Below are positions 1-10,336 of a stretch of 64,000 nt of DNA, one piece after another (the first letter of the stretch is position 1; every line of letters begins with the position of its first letter). The notes under the pieces are model-generated. The model ran no database searches, was not told where the DNA came from, and worked only from the letters and a program-made list of their open reading frames with translations. The stretch is from Sneathiella sp. P13V-1 (GTDB lineage: Bacteria; Pseudomonadota; Alphaproteobacteria; Sneathiellales; Sneathiellaceae). A program made the position numbers and the translations under genes. The stretch lies in contig NZ_WYEU01000003.1 in NCBI RefSeq assembly GCF_015143595.1, forward strand, positions 186,001-250,000. Direction: 5' to 3'.

Positions 1-1
1 C

Positions 2-16
2 CCCGCAAAAATGCGG
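2..16 (-). terminator. possible ftsH terminator stem at window edge
   Basis: A short inverted repeat (CCGCA / TGCGG with an AAAA loop on the plus strand) lies about 35 bp beyond the ftsH stop. Any U-tract would fall outside the window, so terminator function is only suggested. Confidence 0.35.
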
Positions 17-49
17 AGCCTTCTGTGTATTCAATCATTTCTGAGACCA

Positions 50-1987
50 TTAGTTACCGGGTTGTGGCTCTGGCTCCATCCCGCCTTCTGGACCCGTATT
101 TTTGGGACCGCTTGTCGTTGGAACAGATGAACTTGGGCCATGATCCACAGGATCTTCATCCTCTGGACGATTAAGATCCCCACCTTCCATCAAGATTTTG
201 ATCTCATCACCGTTCAGTGTTTCATACTCTAACAGGCCATTTGCAATACGATGCAGTTGATCTTCGTGATCTTCGAGAATCTTCCGAGCGGTTGCTTCAC
301 CTTCTTCAACAAAACGGCGAACCTCTTGATCAATAAGTTGTGCAGTTGCATCAGAGACATTCTTCTGCTGTGCCACAGAATGACCAAGAAAAACCTCTTC
401 CTGGTTAGCGCTATACATCAGTGGTCCCAACTTCTCTGAGAGCCCCCATTCGGTAACCATTCGACGCGCCATATCTGTCGCCATTTTAATGTCACCGGAT
501 GCGCCAGTTGTTACCGCATCATGTCCAAAAATCATTTCTTCAGCGATACGGCCGCCCATTGCAACAGCGAGGTTTGCATAACACTGATCGCGACGCAGTG
601 AATAACTGTCTTTCTCAGGAAGACGCATCACCATACCAAGAGCACGCCCACGTGGGATAATAGTGGCTTTATGGACTGGATCAGATGCTTTCATATGCAT
701 ACCGACCAAAGCGTGGCCACCTTCGTGATAAGCGGTAAGTTTTTTCTCGTCTTCAGACATAACCATGGATCGACGTTCCGCGCCCATCATGACTTTGTCT
801 TTCGCTTCTTCAAATTCCTGCTGCGTGACAAGTCGGCGGGATTTACGTGCTGCCAGCAAGGCTGCTTCGTTCACAAGGTTCGCAAGATCCGCACCTGAGA
901 AACCTGGTGTACCACGGGCAATAGTCCGCGCATTTACATCGTTGGCCAAAGGCACTTTACGCATGTGAACTTTCAGGATCTTTTCACGACCGATGATGTC
1001 AGGATTTGGAACTACCACCTGACGGTCAAAACGACCCGGGCGCAGCAAAGCCGGATCCAGAACATCCGGACGGTTGGTTGCTGCAAGTAGGATCACGCCT
1101 TCGTTCGCTTCAAAACCATCCATTTCAACCAGCATCTGGTTGAGTGTCTGTTCGCGCTCATCATTACCACCACCAAGGCCGGCACCACGATGGCGACCAA
1201 CGGCATCGATCTCATCAATAAAGATAATACAGGGGGCGTTTTTCTTACCTTGCTCAAACATGTCACGGACACGGCTTGCACCAACGCCGACAAACATTTC
1301 GACAAAGTCAGAACCCGAAATAGTGAAGAAAGGCACATTTGCTTCACCTGCAACAGAACGTGCCAGCAGTGTTTTACCAGTGCCCGGAGGACCCACAAGA
1401 AGAGCGCCTTTTGGAATTTTACCACCAAGACGTTGGTATTTCTGTGGGTTTTTCAGAAAATCAACGATCTCTTCCAGCTCTTCTTTTGCTTCTTCAATGC
1501 CTGCCACATCTTCAAAAGTCACACGCCCCTGACGTTCTGTCAGCAATTTGGCTTTTGATTTACCAAAGCCCATTGCTTTTCCGCCGCCGCCTTGCATCTG
1601 ACGCATGAAGAAAATCCAGACGCCGATCAATAGAAGCATCGGGAACCAGGACAACAATGTGGCCATCAACAGGCTGCCTTCTTCTTCAGGCGCTGCGGTG
1701 ATCTGAACGCCACGAGAATTCAGGCGTTCCACCAGCGTGTTGTCGTTCGGTGCATAAGTTGAGTATTTTTGACCATCGGCATTCCCGGTAATGTTCTGCC
1801 CCTGGATCGTCACACTTGTGATCTCACCACTGTCAACTTTTTCCAAAAATGTGGAATAAGCAAGGTTGGAACCAGCATTGCGAGGGGATGTGTCATTAAA
1901 TACATTAAACAGGATGAGGGCCAATAAGCCGATTAACACCCAAAGCACTACATTCTTGCCAAAGAGATTCACGAAAGATCTTCCCAT
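50..1987 (-). CDS. ftsH: ATP-dependent zinc metalloprotease FtsH
   Basis: Membrane-anchored AAA+ protease that extracts and degrades membrane and short-lived cytosolic proteins, including RpoH in model bacteria. The 645-residue length is normal. Two membrane segments (about 12-30 and 110-128) flank a small periplasmic domain. The AAA module has Walker A GPPGTGKT (199-206), Walker B around [11 protein letters not shown] (254-264) and the second region of homology ([19 protein letters not shown]). The zinc site HEGGH is at 421-425; HEAGH is commoner, but the HExxH ligands are intact. The C-terminus is a polar Pro/Gly-rich tail. It follows tilS by about 110 bp, and that gap holds a good RpoH-type promoter (2053-2080), so it is probably heat-inducible separately from the upstream genes. 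Confidence 0.98.
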   Translation of the reverse strand: MGRSFVNLFGKNVVLWVLIGLLALILFNVFNDTSPRNAGSNLAYSTFLEKVDSGEITSVTIQGQNITGNADGQKYSTYAPNDNTLVERLNSRGVQITAAPEEEGSLLMATLLSWFPMLLLIGVWIFFMRQMQGGGGKAMGFGKSKAKLLTERQGRVTFEDVAGIEEAKEELEEIVDFLKNPQKYQRLGGKIPKGALLVGPPGTGKTLLARSVAGEANVPFFTISGSDFVEMFVGVGASRVRDMFEQGKKNAPCIIFIDEIDAVGRHRGAGLGGGNDEREQTLNQMLVEMDGFEANEGVILLAATNRPDVLDPALLRPGRFDRQVVVPNPDIIGREKILKVHMRKVPLANDVNARTIARGTPGFSGADLANLVNEAALLAARKSRRLVTQQEFEEAKDKVMMGAERRSMVMSEDEKKLTAYHEGGHALVGMHMKASDPVHKATIIPRGRALGMVMRLPEKDSYSLRRDQCYANLAVAMGGRIAEEMIFGHDAVTTGASGDIKMATDMARRMVTEWGLSEKLGPLMYSANQEEVFLGHSVAQQKNVSDATAQLIDQEVRRFVEEGEATARKILEDHEDQLHRIANGLLEYETLNGDEIKILMEGGDLNRPEDEDPVDHGPSSSVPTTSGPKNTGPEGGMEPEPQPGN

Positions 1988-2052
1988 AAATGGATCTGGC
2001 GACTTGAACCAGATCCGATAAACCCACCCCTATCATCGGGGAAACATGTTAA

Positions 2053-2080
2053 ATATAAGTCAATATAGACAAGTTCCAAG
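2053..2080 (-). promoter_or_regulatory. RpoH (sigma-32) type promoter of ftsH
   Basis: On the minus strand CTTG is followed by exactly 17 bases and then CTTATAT, an exact match to the alphaproteobacterial heat-shock consensus CTTG-N17-CYTATNT. It lies 66-93 bp upstream of the ftsH ATG in the tilS-ftsH gap. FtsH is a known sigma-32 regulon member in other proteobacteria. Function here is inferred. Confidence 0.7.
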
Positions 2081-2099
2081 GGCAACCTGTCCACTAACT

Positions 2100-3404
2100 T
2101 CAATTTAGAACGATTTCAGAGTTGAATAGCATCTCAACCTGACCTTTTGCAATGCCTGAGCCTTTTATTTCAGGGCAAATCAGCGGGGCAGCAACAATTT
2201 CCCCCTCTTTACGGAGAACTGGCAGATTATATTTAATCACCGCGGGAAAGTTTTTAATCTCTTTGGGAATCACTTCACCGATTTCCTTAAAGCCTTCCAG
2301 CCCTATGGCCTCCACTAACAAACCTGCTGCATCGTTCTTGTTAGAGATCATTTTTACGTGAAATCGGTTATCCCAGATCACTTCACCATTTTCGGGGAAT
2401 GGTGTAGACGGCAGACCCTTGCGTCCTGCCTCCCGACAAATAATCAGTTTATCTTTCTGGTTTAAAATCTGGCATCCAGCAAGTGTAGCCCCATTTTCGT
2501 TGATCAGAAGACCGTCGACTAATCTTTCTACTTCGGACAGTCTTTCAATATTTGAAAGGCCACTAACGGCACAAAGTCCTTTTTCCATTACCCGAATAAG
2601 AACTTCTGTACTGCCTTTGAGAAAAGACACTTTATCTATTTCACAAAATCCAAGAGGAGAGAGACAAACGCTCTGCTTTAAAAAGCCATTCACTTGTTCT
2701 TGCACGGCGTTCTCGGCGCGCATAAGTCTTACAATTGAACGACTGAGAGAAGATTGCCCACTCCCAGGGAGGTTTGAAATTTCTGCCCTGATTTTTCCGA
2801 GGGCCGTCCTTGTATATTGAGGATCTTCATTACTTGGGTCTTCAATCCAGTCAATTGAACGCTCAAGCAGGTAGTCCCTAATCTCTCGCCTCGGGATTGA
2901 AAGCATTGGTCGGTGCAGTGTGAGCTGACCGCGTATAGAGACAGGCCGCATGGCAGCCAAACCGGACAAACCGCTTCCCTTGGAAAAACGCATCAGGAAG
3001 GTTTCAATCTGGTCTTCTTCCTGATGTCCCAAAAACAGATCAGAAATACCATCAGCCAAGCAAGCCTCTTCCAGTAAGCCGTATCTTAAATCTCTAGCAT
3101 ACGCCTGAACACCATGTAGAGGTGGTGTGGTTTCTTTTCTAAGAATCTGGTGGGAAATCCCAATCTCCTTACACCACCGGGCGACCAGCTTTGCTTCATC
3201 GGTAGCTTCCACCCGAAGTCCATGATCCACTGTGAAGGCATTCAACACATACCCATGTTTTTCACACCATGTTTTCAGCAAGTAACAAAGCCCGACACTG
3301 TCTGACCCACCGGAGATGGCGATAGCAATGCGTCTGTTACTGTTTAGCCTGGATGCACACTCTTCCATGCCCCGCTCGAATTTTTCAAGCAAGGTATCAG
3401 TCAT
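2100..3404 (-). CDS. tilS: tRNA(Ile)-lysidine synthase TilS
   Basis: Modifies C34 of the CAU-anticodon tRNA-Ile2 to lysidine with ATP and lysine, so that it reads AUA and is charged with Ile. The N-type ATP pyrophosphatase P-loop SGGSDS is visible near residues 30-35, and the 434-residue length fits. The catalytic domain (1-220) shows LGHQEEDQIETFLMR, a typical TilS motif; the C-terminal part is divergent, as usual. It lies 15 bp downstream of cpoB, a common alphaproteobacterial order (cpoB-tilS-ftsH). A probable substrate tRNA is encoded in the same window at 59712-59788. Confidence 0.95.
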   Translation of the reverse strand: MTDTLLEKFERGMEECASRLNSNRRIAIAISGGSDSVGLCYLLKTWCEKHGYVLNAFTVDHGLRVEATDEAKLVARWCKEIGISHQILRKETTPPLHGVQAYARDLRYGLLEEACLADGISDLFLGHQEEDQIETFLMRFSKGSGLSGLAAMRPVSIRGQLTLHRPMLSIPRREIRDYLLERSIDWIEDPSNEDPQYTRTALGKIRAEISNLPGSGQSSLSRSIVRLMRAENAVQEQVNGFLKQSVCLSPLGFCEIDKVSFLKGSTEVLIRVMEKGLCAVSGLSNIERLSEVERLVDGLLINENGATLAGCQILNQKDKLIICREAGRKGLPSTPFPENGEVIWDNRFHVKMISNKNDAAGLLVEAIGLEGFKEIGEVIPKEIKNFPAVIKYNLPVLRKEGEIVAAPLICPEIKGSGIAKGQVEMLFNSEIVLN

Positions 3405-3419
3405 GGATAGAGAACCCAG

Positions 3420-4478
3420 TTAGTTGCATTCAAATTTGGTTTTCTCACGACCTGCGATGCGCTTTAGTCTTGCTGGCAGATTACTAAACTGTTTATCCAG
3501 TTGTTCAAACGTCGCGCAAGCCTCAACCTTTTGTTCCATCCGGCCAAGTGTCATGGCCAATTTCAAAAGATTATCAGCTGCTTTCCCGCTTTTCGGATAG
3601 TTTTGGTAGCCGCCTAGAAACGCGGATGCCGCATTCGGATAATCTCCCCGGACATAGTAGCTTTCACCTAGCCAGTACTGTGCGTTACCAGCCAGTGGAT
3701 GTTCTGAATTTGCCTCCAAAAAGGTCCTGAATGCAACTTCAGCTCCGGCATAATCATCTTTGCGGATCATTGAAATCGCTTCGTTATACTGATCGGCGGG
3801 AGAGAGAGATGAGGTTACTGCTGCAACCGAAGAAGTATCATTTGCCGCTGATGTTGCAGGAGCGGTCGTGCCACTATTTACAATCGGATTACCTTGCTGA
3901 TCAACTTTTAACGTCCCCAAAACCTTGCTACCTTTGGGAAGTGTAGGGTCAGTTTGCGTAGTTTGTGGTGCTGCAAGCGCCGTATCATTGGCTGTTCCCG
4001 CATCAGGTGCAGAAAACTGGTTGCTCACCGCAGGGTTTTGCTGCGCGCTACCGACAACCGGTTGACCGCCACCGCCGTTCAGGCGTGTTTCAATCTCAGT
4101 CAGGCGGTAATCTATATCAAGAACCAGTTTATCGAGTCGGGTTTTAATCTGTTCAATACGGAAATTGATCTCTTCATAACTTCCGGTAATGCGCCGTTGT
4201 TCTTCCTCCAACGCGTCAAGTCGGGATGAGAGCACGACAGCAGCTTCTGAACTTCCTGAAATATTGCCACCACCAGAAGCAGAAACATTTGGTGCTGGAA
4301 CAGAAGCGCCCTGAAAGACCTTCCGCTGAACATTTGTAAGGTCTGCTTCCAGCCTATTCAAACGGTCAACCAATGTTTGAACATCACTTGACTGTGCCGT
4401 GGCAACACTAGACAAGCTGCCAAAAACGACGCATGAAACCAATGCTACTTTGATCAGAGATCGCTCAAACCGTCTCAT
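3420..4478 (-). CDS. cpoB: Tol-Pal coordinator CpoB (YbgF)
   Basis: Periplasmic tetratricopeptide protein that links Tol-Pal energy to peptidoglycan synthesis during constriction. A signal peptide (about 1-28, ending near ATAQ) precedes a coiled-coil trimerisation region (30-130), a low-complexity Thr/Ala/Ser linker (140-225) and C-terminal TPR units (230-352, beginning DQYNEAISMIRKDDYAGAE). The 352-residue length is typical for alphaproteobacteria and longer than the E. coli protein because of the linker. It is separated from pal by a strong hairpin (4592-4640), so it probably has its own promoter within 4479-4590. Confidence 0.93.
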   Translation of the reverse strand: MRRFERSLIKVALVSCVVFGSLSSVATAQSSDVQTLVDRLNRLEADLTNVQRKVFQGASVPAPNVSASGGGNISGSSEAAVVLSSRLDALEEEQRRITGSYEEINFRIEQIKTRLDKLVLDIDYRLTEIETRLNGGGGQPVVGSAQQNPAVSNQFSAPDAGTANDTALAAPQTTQTDPTLPKGSKVLGTLKVDQQGNPIVNSGTTAPATSAANDTSSVAAVTSSLSPADQYNEAISMIRKDDYAGAEVAFRTFLEANSEHPLAGNAQYWLGESYYVRGDYPNAASAFLGGYQNYPKSGKAADNLLKLAMTLGRMEQKVEACATFEQLDKQFSNLPARLKRIAGREKTKFECN

Positions 4479-4591
4479 CTTGATACCCTCAATTACCTGC
4501 CGGTCAGTTAACCTACTGACTGATCCAAGATATTTTACACTGCAAATTTAGTTTTTTAATGTGACCAAACAGGGGCAGTGTTTTGCAAATA

Positions 4592-4640
4592 AAAAGGCCC
4601 GCCACCATATCCAGTTTTCTGGTCAGGTAGCGGGCCTTTT
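4592..4640 (-). terminator. terminator between pal and cpoB
   Basis: An 11-bp perfect inverted repeat, AAAAGGCCCGC (4592-4602) and GCGGGCCTTTT (4630-4640), with A/T runs at both ends, directly beyond the pal stop. It would end the tol-pal transcript ahead of cpoB; the symmetry makes it potentially bidirectional. Confidence 0.8.
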
Positions 4641-4655
4641 AAGAGTTCATGTCAC

Positions 4656-5192
4656 TTAGTTGACAGTCATTACACCACGACGGTTTTGTGACCATGCTTC
4701 TTCATTGTGACCAAGTGCAACTGGACGCTCTTTACCGTAAGAGATCGTTGCAACGCGGGAAGAAGAAACACCCAGTGTGACCAGGTAGTTTTTCACTGCA
4801 GTCGCACGGCGTTCACCGAGTGCCAAGTTGTATTCGCGCGTACCGCGTTCGTCAGCGTGACCTTCAATTGTCACAGTCACTGTTGGGTTCGCTTTCAACC
4901 ATGCTGCCTGACGCTGTGCAGTTGAACGAGCTTCGGCTGTCAGATTGTATTTATCAAAACCGAAGAATACACGATCACCAACGTTCAGAACGAGGTCTTC
5001 CTGACTACCAGGCTGTACGCTTGTGGCTGTGCCGCCAGAAGTCGCGGAGCTACCGGAACCAGATGTGCTTGCTGATGTGGAAGCGCCCCCACCAGAGCTG
5101 TCACCGGAATCCTGCGGTGCCGTTTCACAGGCTGCGACCAATGTCAGTGCAGCAATCATACTCAAGAATTTAAGGCCAAGATTGAGCCGCAT
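4656..5192 (-). CDS. pal: peptidoglycan-associated lipoprotein Pal
   Basis: Outer-membrane lipoprotein that ties the outer membrane to peptidoglycan and cycles with TolB during division. The lipoprotein signal ends in the lipobox LVAAC (Cys about 22). A Ser/Gly/Thr-rich linker (27-62) leads to an OmpA-type peptidoglycan-binding domain (68-178) with the signature GHADERGTREYNLALGERRA. The 178-residue length is normal. It lies 126 bp downstream of tolB and upstream of a strong terminator. Confidence 0.97.
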   Translation of the reverse strand: MRLNLGLKFLSMIAALTLVAACETAPQDSGDSSGGGASTSASTSGSGSSATSGGTATSVQPGSQEDLVLNVGDRVFFGFDKYNLTAEARSTAQRQAAWLKANPTVTVTIEGHADERGTREYNLALGERRATAVKNYLVTLGVSSSRVATISYGKERPVALGHNEEAWSQNRRGVMTVN

Positions 5193-5318
5193 TTAATTAA
5201 CTCCCATCCTCTGGAGATTATATTTATGGGTATCCCAAGTAAAACGTCGCTTTTATTTATTCGCGATGCCTGACACTGAAATATAGACCCCTTAACAGAC
5301 TTACACTTTTAACTATAC

Positions 5319-6674
5319 TTATCTACCATCCGGAATCAAGGGCGACCATGCAGGGTCAGACCCATCCCGCGGAGAAATAATTTCTCTTTCGTTATAACCC
5401 GTGAGATCAATAGACCACAAGCGAACTTTATCGGGATCTTTTTCGTTTTTGCCGGGTATTTGCCTGAAAAACACAAGAACACGGCCATTTGGCGCCCAGG
5501 ACGGGCCCTCATTATGGAAACCTTCAGTTAGAATTCGTTCCTGAGAGCCGTTCGTACGCATGACACCAATGGAAAATTTTCCGCCCGTCAGTTTTGTAAA
5601 GGCGATCAAATCTCCGCGAGGTGACCATACCGGTGTGCCATAATTGCCGCGCCCAAAGCTGATACGTTTCTGATTACTGCCATCCACATTCATCACATAA
5701 AGCTGCTGGCGGCCACCACGATCAGATTCAAAAGTGATCTGCGAGCCATCTGGTGAGAAAGAAGGCGCGGTATCAATGCCCGGGTGTTTCGTCAGTCTTT
5801 TCACGGCTCTCGTACGCAAATCCATAATATAGATATCTGAATTACCATTATCAGCCATACTCATGACGACTTGATTACCAGAAGGTGAAAAGCGCGGGGC
5901 AAATGTCATGCCCGGGAATTCGCCAAGAACTTCCTGCTGCCCGGTATCAATATCCAGCAAATAAACCCGAGGGCGGTTATTAAAGTAGGAAAGATACGTA
6001 ATGACTTGCTGACTCGGCGAGAACCGCGGCGTCAGCACCAGATTGCTGCCATCGGTCAGGAACTGATGGCGCGCACCATCCTGATCCATAATCGCCAGAC
6101 GTTTTACACGACGATTGGCAGGTCCACTTTCAGAAACATAAACAACACGTGTATCGAAATAGCCGCTTTCCCCTGTCAGTCGCTCGTATATGTAATCAGC
6201 GACTTTGTGCCCGAGACGGCGCCAGTTGGTTGGTTGAGTGGAAAGCTTATGTCCAACCAGATATTGTTCTGAAACCACATCCCAAAGGCGGAATTGGATT
6301 TCCAGTCGCCCATCTGGCAAAGATGTCACGATACCATTGGTCAGGGCCTGCGCACTGATTTTTCTCCAGTTTGAGAATACTGGGATCGCCTGAATATCAC
6401 TGATTTGTTGAAGAAACGCGTTTTTACTAATGATCTTGAAAAGACCAGACCGTTCCAGGTCAGCCCTGACAACATCTGCAATCCGCTGACCAATAATATT
6501 GGTTGTTTCAGATTGACCGGCAAAATCGGAAATCGCAATTGGAAGGGGTTTAACGTTGCCTTGCGTAATGTCGATAACCAACTCTGCCCGTGCCAGCGAC
6601 GTCATCGCAAAGACCATTAAGATAATTGCGCCTATTTTCTTCGAAAGTGCGCTTAATCCCAATCCACCACTCAT
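5319..6674 (-). CDS. tolB: Tol-Pal periplasmic beta-propeller TolB
   Basis: Periplasmic protein that shuttles between Pal and TolA. A Sec signal (about 1-30, ending SLARA) is followed by the TolB N-terminal alpha/beta domain (30-165) and a six-bladed beta-propeller with repeated FSPDG/WSP-type blades (for example [16 protein letters not shown] and [13 protein letters not shown]). The 451-residue length is standard. The start overlaps the tolA stop by 4 bp, consistent with translational coupling. Confidence 0.97.
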   Translation of the reverse strand: MSGGLGLSALSKKIGAIILMVFAMTSLARAELVIDITQGNVKPLPIAISDFAGQSETTNIIGQRIADVVRADLERSGLFKIISKNAFLQQISDIQAIPVFSNWRKISAQALTNGIVTSLPDGRLEIQFRLWDVVSEQYLVGHKLSTQPTNWRRLGHKVADYIYERLTGESGYFDTRVVYVSESGPANRRVKRLAIMDQDGARHQFLTDGSNLVLTPRFSPSQQVITYLSYFNNRPRVYLLDIDTGQQEVLGEFPGMTFAPRFSPSGNQVVMSMADNGNSDIYIMDLRTRAVKRLTKHPGIDTAPSFSPDGSQITFESDRGGRQQLYVMNVDGSNQKRISFGRGNYGTPVWSPRGDLIAFTKLTGGKFSIGVMRTNGSQERILTEGFHNEGPSWAPNGRVLVFFRQIPGKNEKDPDKVRLWSIDLTGYNEREIISPRDGSDPAWSPLIPDGR

Positions 6675-7624
6675 TGTCCAAACATCTCCCTTGGATCAAA
6701 TTTCAACACAGTATCGCGCCAGCGTTCAAATTTGGCAATCGGCAGCTTATAAGGCTGACATTGCAATACTGCTCTCACGGCACTCTCAGCCGCAATTTTC
6801 TCAAACCTGTTTCCGTAAGATCCACTTCTTACGATTTCAGGGCGACCTTTCACGGTACCATCCTTGTTCAGTGAAATCTTCACTGTCACAATCAGGTCCT
6901 CCGCTTTCACGCTACCCGTAGGTGGATTCCAGCACTTTTCCACCTGACGACGGAACGCGTCTTTCTCACTAATACTAAGTGGAAGAGATCGATCTGCCCC
7001 CTTGCTCGAACTGCTCGTCACCTTTTCAGCAGATTGCGACTTTTTTGTGTCGCTTTCTTCTGTTTTCTGTGACGCTTTTTCCCGTTTCTTCTTATCAAGC
7101 AAAGCTGAAATCTGACTTAGATCAAATTTCTTTTCAGGTTTTTTCTCTTCTTTCTTCGTCTCAGCTTTTACCGTTTCAGGCTTTGGACGAACCCGTGGCT
7201 TTGGAACAGGAAGCGCTTGCTTCTCTTCCGGCTTCACCTCTTCTTTTGGCTCAGGTTTTGGTTCAGGCTTCGGAGTTGGCACAGGCTCAGGTTCCGGCTC
7301 GGGCGCGGGTTCAGGCTCCGGGACTGGTTCTGGTTTCGGTTCCGGTTTGGGTGGTTCAGGCTTCGGAGGCTCCGGCTTCGGCGCAGGTTTAGGAGGCTCT
7401 GGTTTTGGCTCTGGCTTCGGAGGCTCAGGCTTTGGGTCCGGTTTTTTCTCTGGTTTGGGTTCTGGCTTTGGCAAGTTGGTAATATCTGCAATCTCAACCA
7501 GATCTACCTCAATCACGCGTGGCTGCTCAAGGACTTCCGGGTCCTGGAACAGCGGCAACCCTGTATACATCACAATTAGAATGATCAGATGCAGGGCAGC
7601 GGATATGAGCGCCGATACTTTCAT
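6671..7624 (-). CDS. tolA: Tol-Pal energy transducer TolA
   Basis: Inner-membrane protein spanning the periplasm and coupling the TolQR proton motor to TolB/Pal. One membrane helix (about 5-24) is followed by a long Pro/Glu/Lys tract (about 52-130) made of PKPEP-type units, then a Lys/Glu/Ser-rich helix region, and a TonB/TolA-like C-terminal domain (about 215-317) with the conserved [16 protein letters not shown] strand. The Pro-rich middle replaces the helical domain II of E. coli TolA, which is common in alphaproteobacteria. It sits 14 bp after tolR and overlaps tolB. Confidence 0.92.
   Translation of the reverse strand: MKVSALISAALHLIILIVMYTGLPLFQDPEVLEQPRVIEVDLVEIADITNLPKPEPKPEKKPDPKPEPPKPEPKPEPPKPAPKPEPPKPEPPKPEPKPEPVPEPEPAPEPEPEPVPTPKPEPKPEPKEEVKPEEKQALPVPKPRVRPKPETVKAETKKEEKKPEKKFDLSQISALLDKKKREKASQKTEESDTKKSQSAEKVTSSSSKGADRSLPLSISEKDAFRRQVEKCWNPPTGSVKAEDLIVTVKISLNKDGTVKGRPEIVRSGSYGNRFEKIAAESAVRAVLQCQPYKLPIAKFERWRDTVLKFDPREMFGQ
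7225..7490 (-). repeat. low-complexity Pro-Glu-Lys coding repeat in tolA
   Basis: An imperfect tandem repeat of short units encoding PKPEP/PEPKPE peptides inside tolA. On the plus strand it reads as repeated ggctc/ggttt blocks. It is a candidate for length variation between strains and produces long spurious reading frames on both strands. Confidence 0.8.
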
Positions 7625-7638
7625 GCCAAAAACAACAC

Positions 7639-8106
7639 CTAGCGCTTTTCAGTCTCGGTTTTTTCTTTAGATGGTCCTGCGGAAACCATGGCCACACGCG
7701 TAAATCCAGCGTCATGAATTTCGCCCATGACCTGAAGAACACGCCCATAATTTACGTCACGGTCGCCGCGCACAAAAATACGTTGATCCGCCTTTTCACC
7801 GGTTACAGCACGAAGTTTCTCAACGAGATTTTCGAGGCCAATTTCCAGATCTTCCAAGAAGACCCGCCCTTCACGATCAACGCTGATAACCAATGGCTCA
7901 TCATTACCCTGGACTGTGGTAGACTTAGTCTCCGGCAGATCAAGCGGCACTCCAACTGTGAGCAACGGGGCAGTCACCATAAAGACAATCAGCAAAACCA
8001 ACATCACATCCACAAAAGGCGTGACGTTAATTTCTGACATTGCCCGATGGCGACCCTTTCGTCCCTTTCCAGAGAAGGCGTCATATTGTCCACCGCCCAT
8101 GCCCAT
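7639..8106 (-). CDS. tolR: Tol-Pal proton-channel subunit TolR
   Basis: ExbD/TolR family protein forming the proton-conducting dimer inside the TolQ pentamer. After an N-terminal cytoplasmic segment, the single helix begins at [19 protein letters not shown] (about residues 26-44) with the conserved channel Asp in FVDVMLVLL. The periplasmic domain follows (45-155) with the usual [11 protein letters not shown] motif. The start overlaps the tolQ stop by one base. Confidence 0.96.
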   Translation of the reverse strand: MGMGGGQYDAFSGKGRKGRHRAMSEINVTPFVDVMLVLLIVFMVTAPLLTVGVPLDLPETKSTTVQGNDEPLVISVDREGRVFLEDLEIGLENLVEKLRAVTGEKADQRIFVRGDRDVNYGRVLQVMGEIHDAGFTRVAMVSAGPSKEKTETEKR

Positions 8107-8825
8107 CAGTTTTGCTCCAACTGACGAGAGAGGATCGCGGAAAACTCGCCTGCGAACCCTTCGAGGCGGGTGATGATTTTCTGAAGATCATTTGTAAATT
8201 TGTTGTAGGCCACAACAGCCGGGATCGCCGCAACCAGACCAAGAGCCGTCGCAAACAATGCTTCTGCAATACCCGGGGCTACAACAGCCAATGATGTATC
8301 TTTGGTCGCCGCGATGGCCTGGAAGCTGTTCATAATTCCCCATACGGTACCGAACAAGCCAATAAATGTGGCAGTTGAGCCAACGGTCGCAAGGAAACCC
8401 ATGTATTTTTCAAGCCGTTCCACTTCACGATCAATGGCAACGCGCATCACCTGATGGATACGGGCCTGAAGTCCCGTGTGAACGTGAACATCAATACCTT
8501 TTTCGGTGGAACGCAGCCATTCGCGCATAGCTGTTGAGAACAGCATAGCAAGCGGACTGTCCGGATTGGAACCTACACGACGGTAAAGATCTTCTAGGTT
8601 TCCACCTGACCAGAAATCCTGCTCAAAATCATCAGATTGTTGGGTGACTTTTCTAAACCGCAAAACCTTGTCGATAATGATTGCCCAGCACCAGAAGGAT
8701 GCTAGGATCAGAACGATCATCACAATTTTAACAACAATGTCCGCCTGTAAAAACAGATCAAACATGGACAGGTTGTGCGCTACACCACCTAATTCCTGCA
8801 CCATTGTGGCTGCTTCATTTTCCAT
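8106..8825 (-). CDS. tolQ: Tol-Pal proton-channel subunit TolQ
   Basis: MotA/TolQ/ExbB family protein; five copies form the ring around TolR. Three membrane segments are visible (about 28-48, 142-165 and 178-200). The hallmark FLATVGSTATFIGLFGTVWGIM and the IAEALFATALGLVAAIPAV segment contain the conserved polar residues of the ion path. The 239-residue length is normal. It lies 7 bp after ybgC and heads the compact tolQRAB block. Confidence 0.97.
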   Translation of the reverse strand: MENEAATMVQELGGVAHNLSMFDLFLQADIVVKIVMIVLILASFWCWAIIIDKVLRFRKVTQQSDDFEQDFWSGGNLEDLYRRVGSNPDSPLAMLFSTAMREWLRSTEKGIDVHVHTGLQARIHQVMRVAIDREVERLEKYMGFLATVGSTATFIGLFGTVWGIMNSFQAIAATKDTSLAVVAPGIAEALFATALGLVAAIPAVVAYNKFTNDLQKIITRLEGFAGEFSAILSRQLEQN

Positions 8826-8832
8826 TACTTTT

Positions 8833-9309
8833 TCACGGCTCCCGACGGCTGATCATTAACGCGAACTTATCTTTGATTTGAGGCAAAAAACGGGCAGGCT
8901 TTCCAGTTTCTCCCAGACATGCCACACGCACCTCGCTTTTGATTAATAATTCTTCAGCGCAATAGATATTCTGATACATGCGCAATGTGGCCCCTTTAAG
9001 GTCACCCAACTGGGTTTTGACCATCAACAAATCGTCAAGTTTCGCCGATTTAAGATAATCGATGTGACATTCCCGAACGACGAAGTTCAGTCCGTCCTTT
9101 TCCAACATTTCCTGTTGATGAATGCCCAACAAGCGCAGCAAGTCTGTGCGGGCGCGTTCTGTAAATTTCAGGTAATTGGCGTAATAAACAATACCGCCAG
9201 CGTCCGTATCTTCCCAATACACAGGCAGCTCAAAATGATGTTCCTGACGACCGTCATCAAGATCGACAATACGCCCAAGCGCGGGTGCGTTACTCATCCC
9301 CGCCCTCAC
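8833..9309 (-). CDS. ybgC: YbgC-type acyl-CoA thioesterase
   Basis: Hot-dog fold thioesterase of the 4-hydroxybenzoyl-CoA thioesterase/YbgC group, associated with the Tol-Pal locus. The motif [19 protein letters not shown] carries the catalytic Asp, and FTERAR follows. The 158-residue length is slightly long because of about 20 extra N-terminal residues. The start lies inside the 3' end of ruvB (20-bp overlap). Confidence 0.93.
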   Translation of the reverse strand: MRAGMSNAPALGRIVDLDDGRQEHHFELPVYWEDTDAGGIVYYANYLKFTERARTDLLRLLGIHQQEMLEKDGLNFVVRECHIDYLKSAKLDDLLMVKTQLGDLKGATLRMYQNIYCAEELLIKSEVRVACLGETGKPARFLPQIKDKFALMISRREP

Positions 9310-10336
9310 GGTCCATCAAATTCAGTTGTCTGGATATTTCTTTTGGGAAGCCAAGGCCCAAATGATCAAACGCCGCTTCTGTCAGTAAACGACCTCGCGG
9401 AGTTCTCTGAAGCAATCCCTGCTGAATAAGATACGGCTCAATAATGTCTTCAATAGCATCGCGGGGTTCAGACAACGCCGCAGACAAAGTCTCAACGCCG
9501 ACAGGCCCCCCACCGAAATCTTCAGCAATCCGTCTTAGATAGCGCCGATCCATTGCGTCCAGTCCGCGTTTATCCACCTCAAGGCGTGATAGCGCCGCGT
9601 CCGCCACATCAGCCGTAACAACTTTATCCCCCGCAACTGCAGCAAAATCACGGACACGTCTTAAAAGGCGGCCCGCAACACGTGGTGTTCCCCGGCTTCG
9701 TTTGGCAATTTCTTCTGCGCCATCATCGCTGAGTTCAAATCCAAGAACCCGGGCCCCGCGCGAGACAATAAGCTGCAGCTCATCCGGTTCATAGAAATTC
9801 ATTCGAAGCGGAATACCAAATCGTTCGCGAAGTGGAGTTGTAATCAAACCGGAACGTGTCGTTGCGCCCACCAACGTAAAGGGCGGCAAATCAATCCGAA
9901 CGGACCTTGCAGCTGGACCTTCGCCAATGATGAGATCTAAATGAAAATCCTCCATGGCAGGATAAAGGATTTCTTCAACTGCGGGAGATAAGCGATGGAT
10001 TTCGTCGATAAACAATACATCATTTTCTTCAAGATTTGTAAGCAGCGCCGCCAAATCTCCGGCCTTTGTGATCACAGGTCCCGCTGTCGCGCGGAAATTC
10101 ACCCCTAGTTCACGCGCAACAATTTGGGAAAGTGTCGTTTTTCCAAGACCTGGAGGTCCAAAGAACATGACATGATCCAGCGCTTCACCACGGGAGCGGG
10201 CGGCTTGTATAAAGATGCTCAAATTTTCGCGAACCTGTTTTTGGCCAATAAAATCATCCAGGACCTGCGGCCTTAAATGACGTTCATTTTCATCCAAATC
10301 CAGTTTTCCGGAACTTACAAGACGATCATCGCTCAT
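9290..10336 (-). CDS. ruvB: Holliday junction helicase motor RuvB
   Basis: AAA+ ATPase driving branch migration with RuvA. It shows Walker [11 protein letters not shown] (about 59-68), Walker B FIDEIHRL (about 109-116), sensor [18 protein letters not shown], and the C-terminal winged helix ([14 protein letters not shown]). The 348-residue length is typical. The start overlaps ruvA by 4 bp. Confidence 0.98.
   Translation of the reverse strand: MSDDRLVSSGKLDLDENERHLRPQVLDDFIGQKQVRENLSIFIQAARSRGEALDHVMFFGPPGLGKTTLSQIVARELGVNFRATAGPVITKAGDLAALLTNLEENDVLFIDEIHRLSPAVEEILYPAMEDFHLDLIIGEGPAARSVRIDLPPFTLVGATTRSGLITTPLRERFGIPLRMNFYEPDELQLIVSRGARVLGFELSDDGAEEIAKRSRGTPRVAGRLLRRVRDFAAVAGDKVVTADVADAALSRLEVDKRGLDAMDRRYLRRIAEDFGGGPVGVETLSAALSEPRDAIEDIIEPYLIQQGLLQRTPRGRLLTEAAFDHLGLGFPKEISRQLNLMDREGGDE

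Noticed and set aside
1074-1532. Long open frame on the plus strand inside ftsH
   Set aside because: It is the antisense of the conserved AAA domain of ftsH; the peptide has no family character.
7217-7670. Arg/Phe- or Gly-rich open frames opposite tolA
   Set aside because: They are antisense translations of the repetitive Pro-Glu-Lys tract of tolA.
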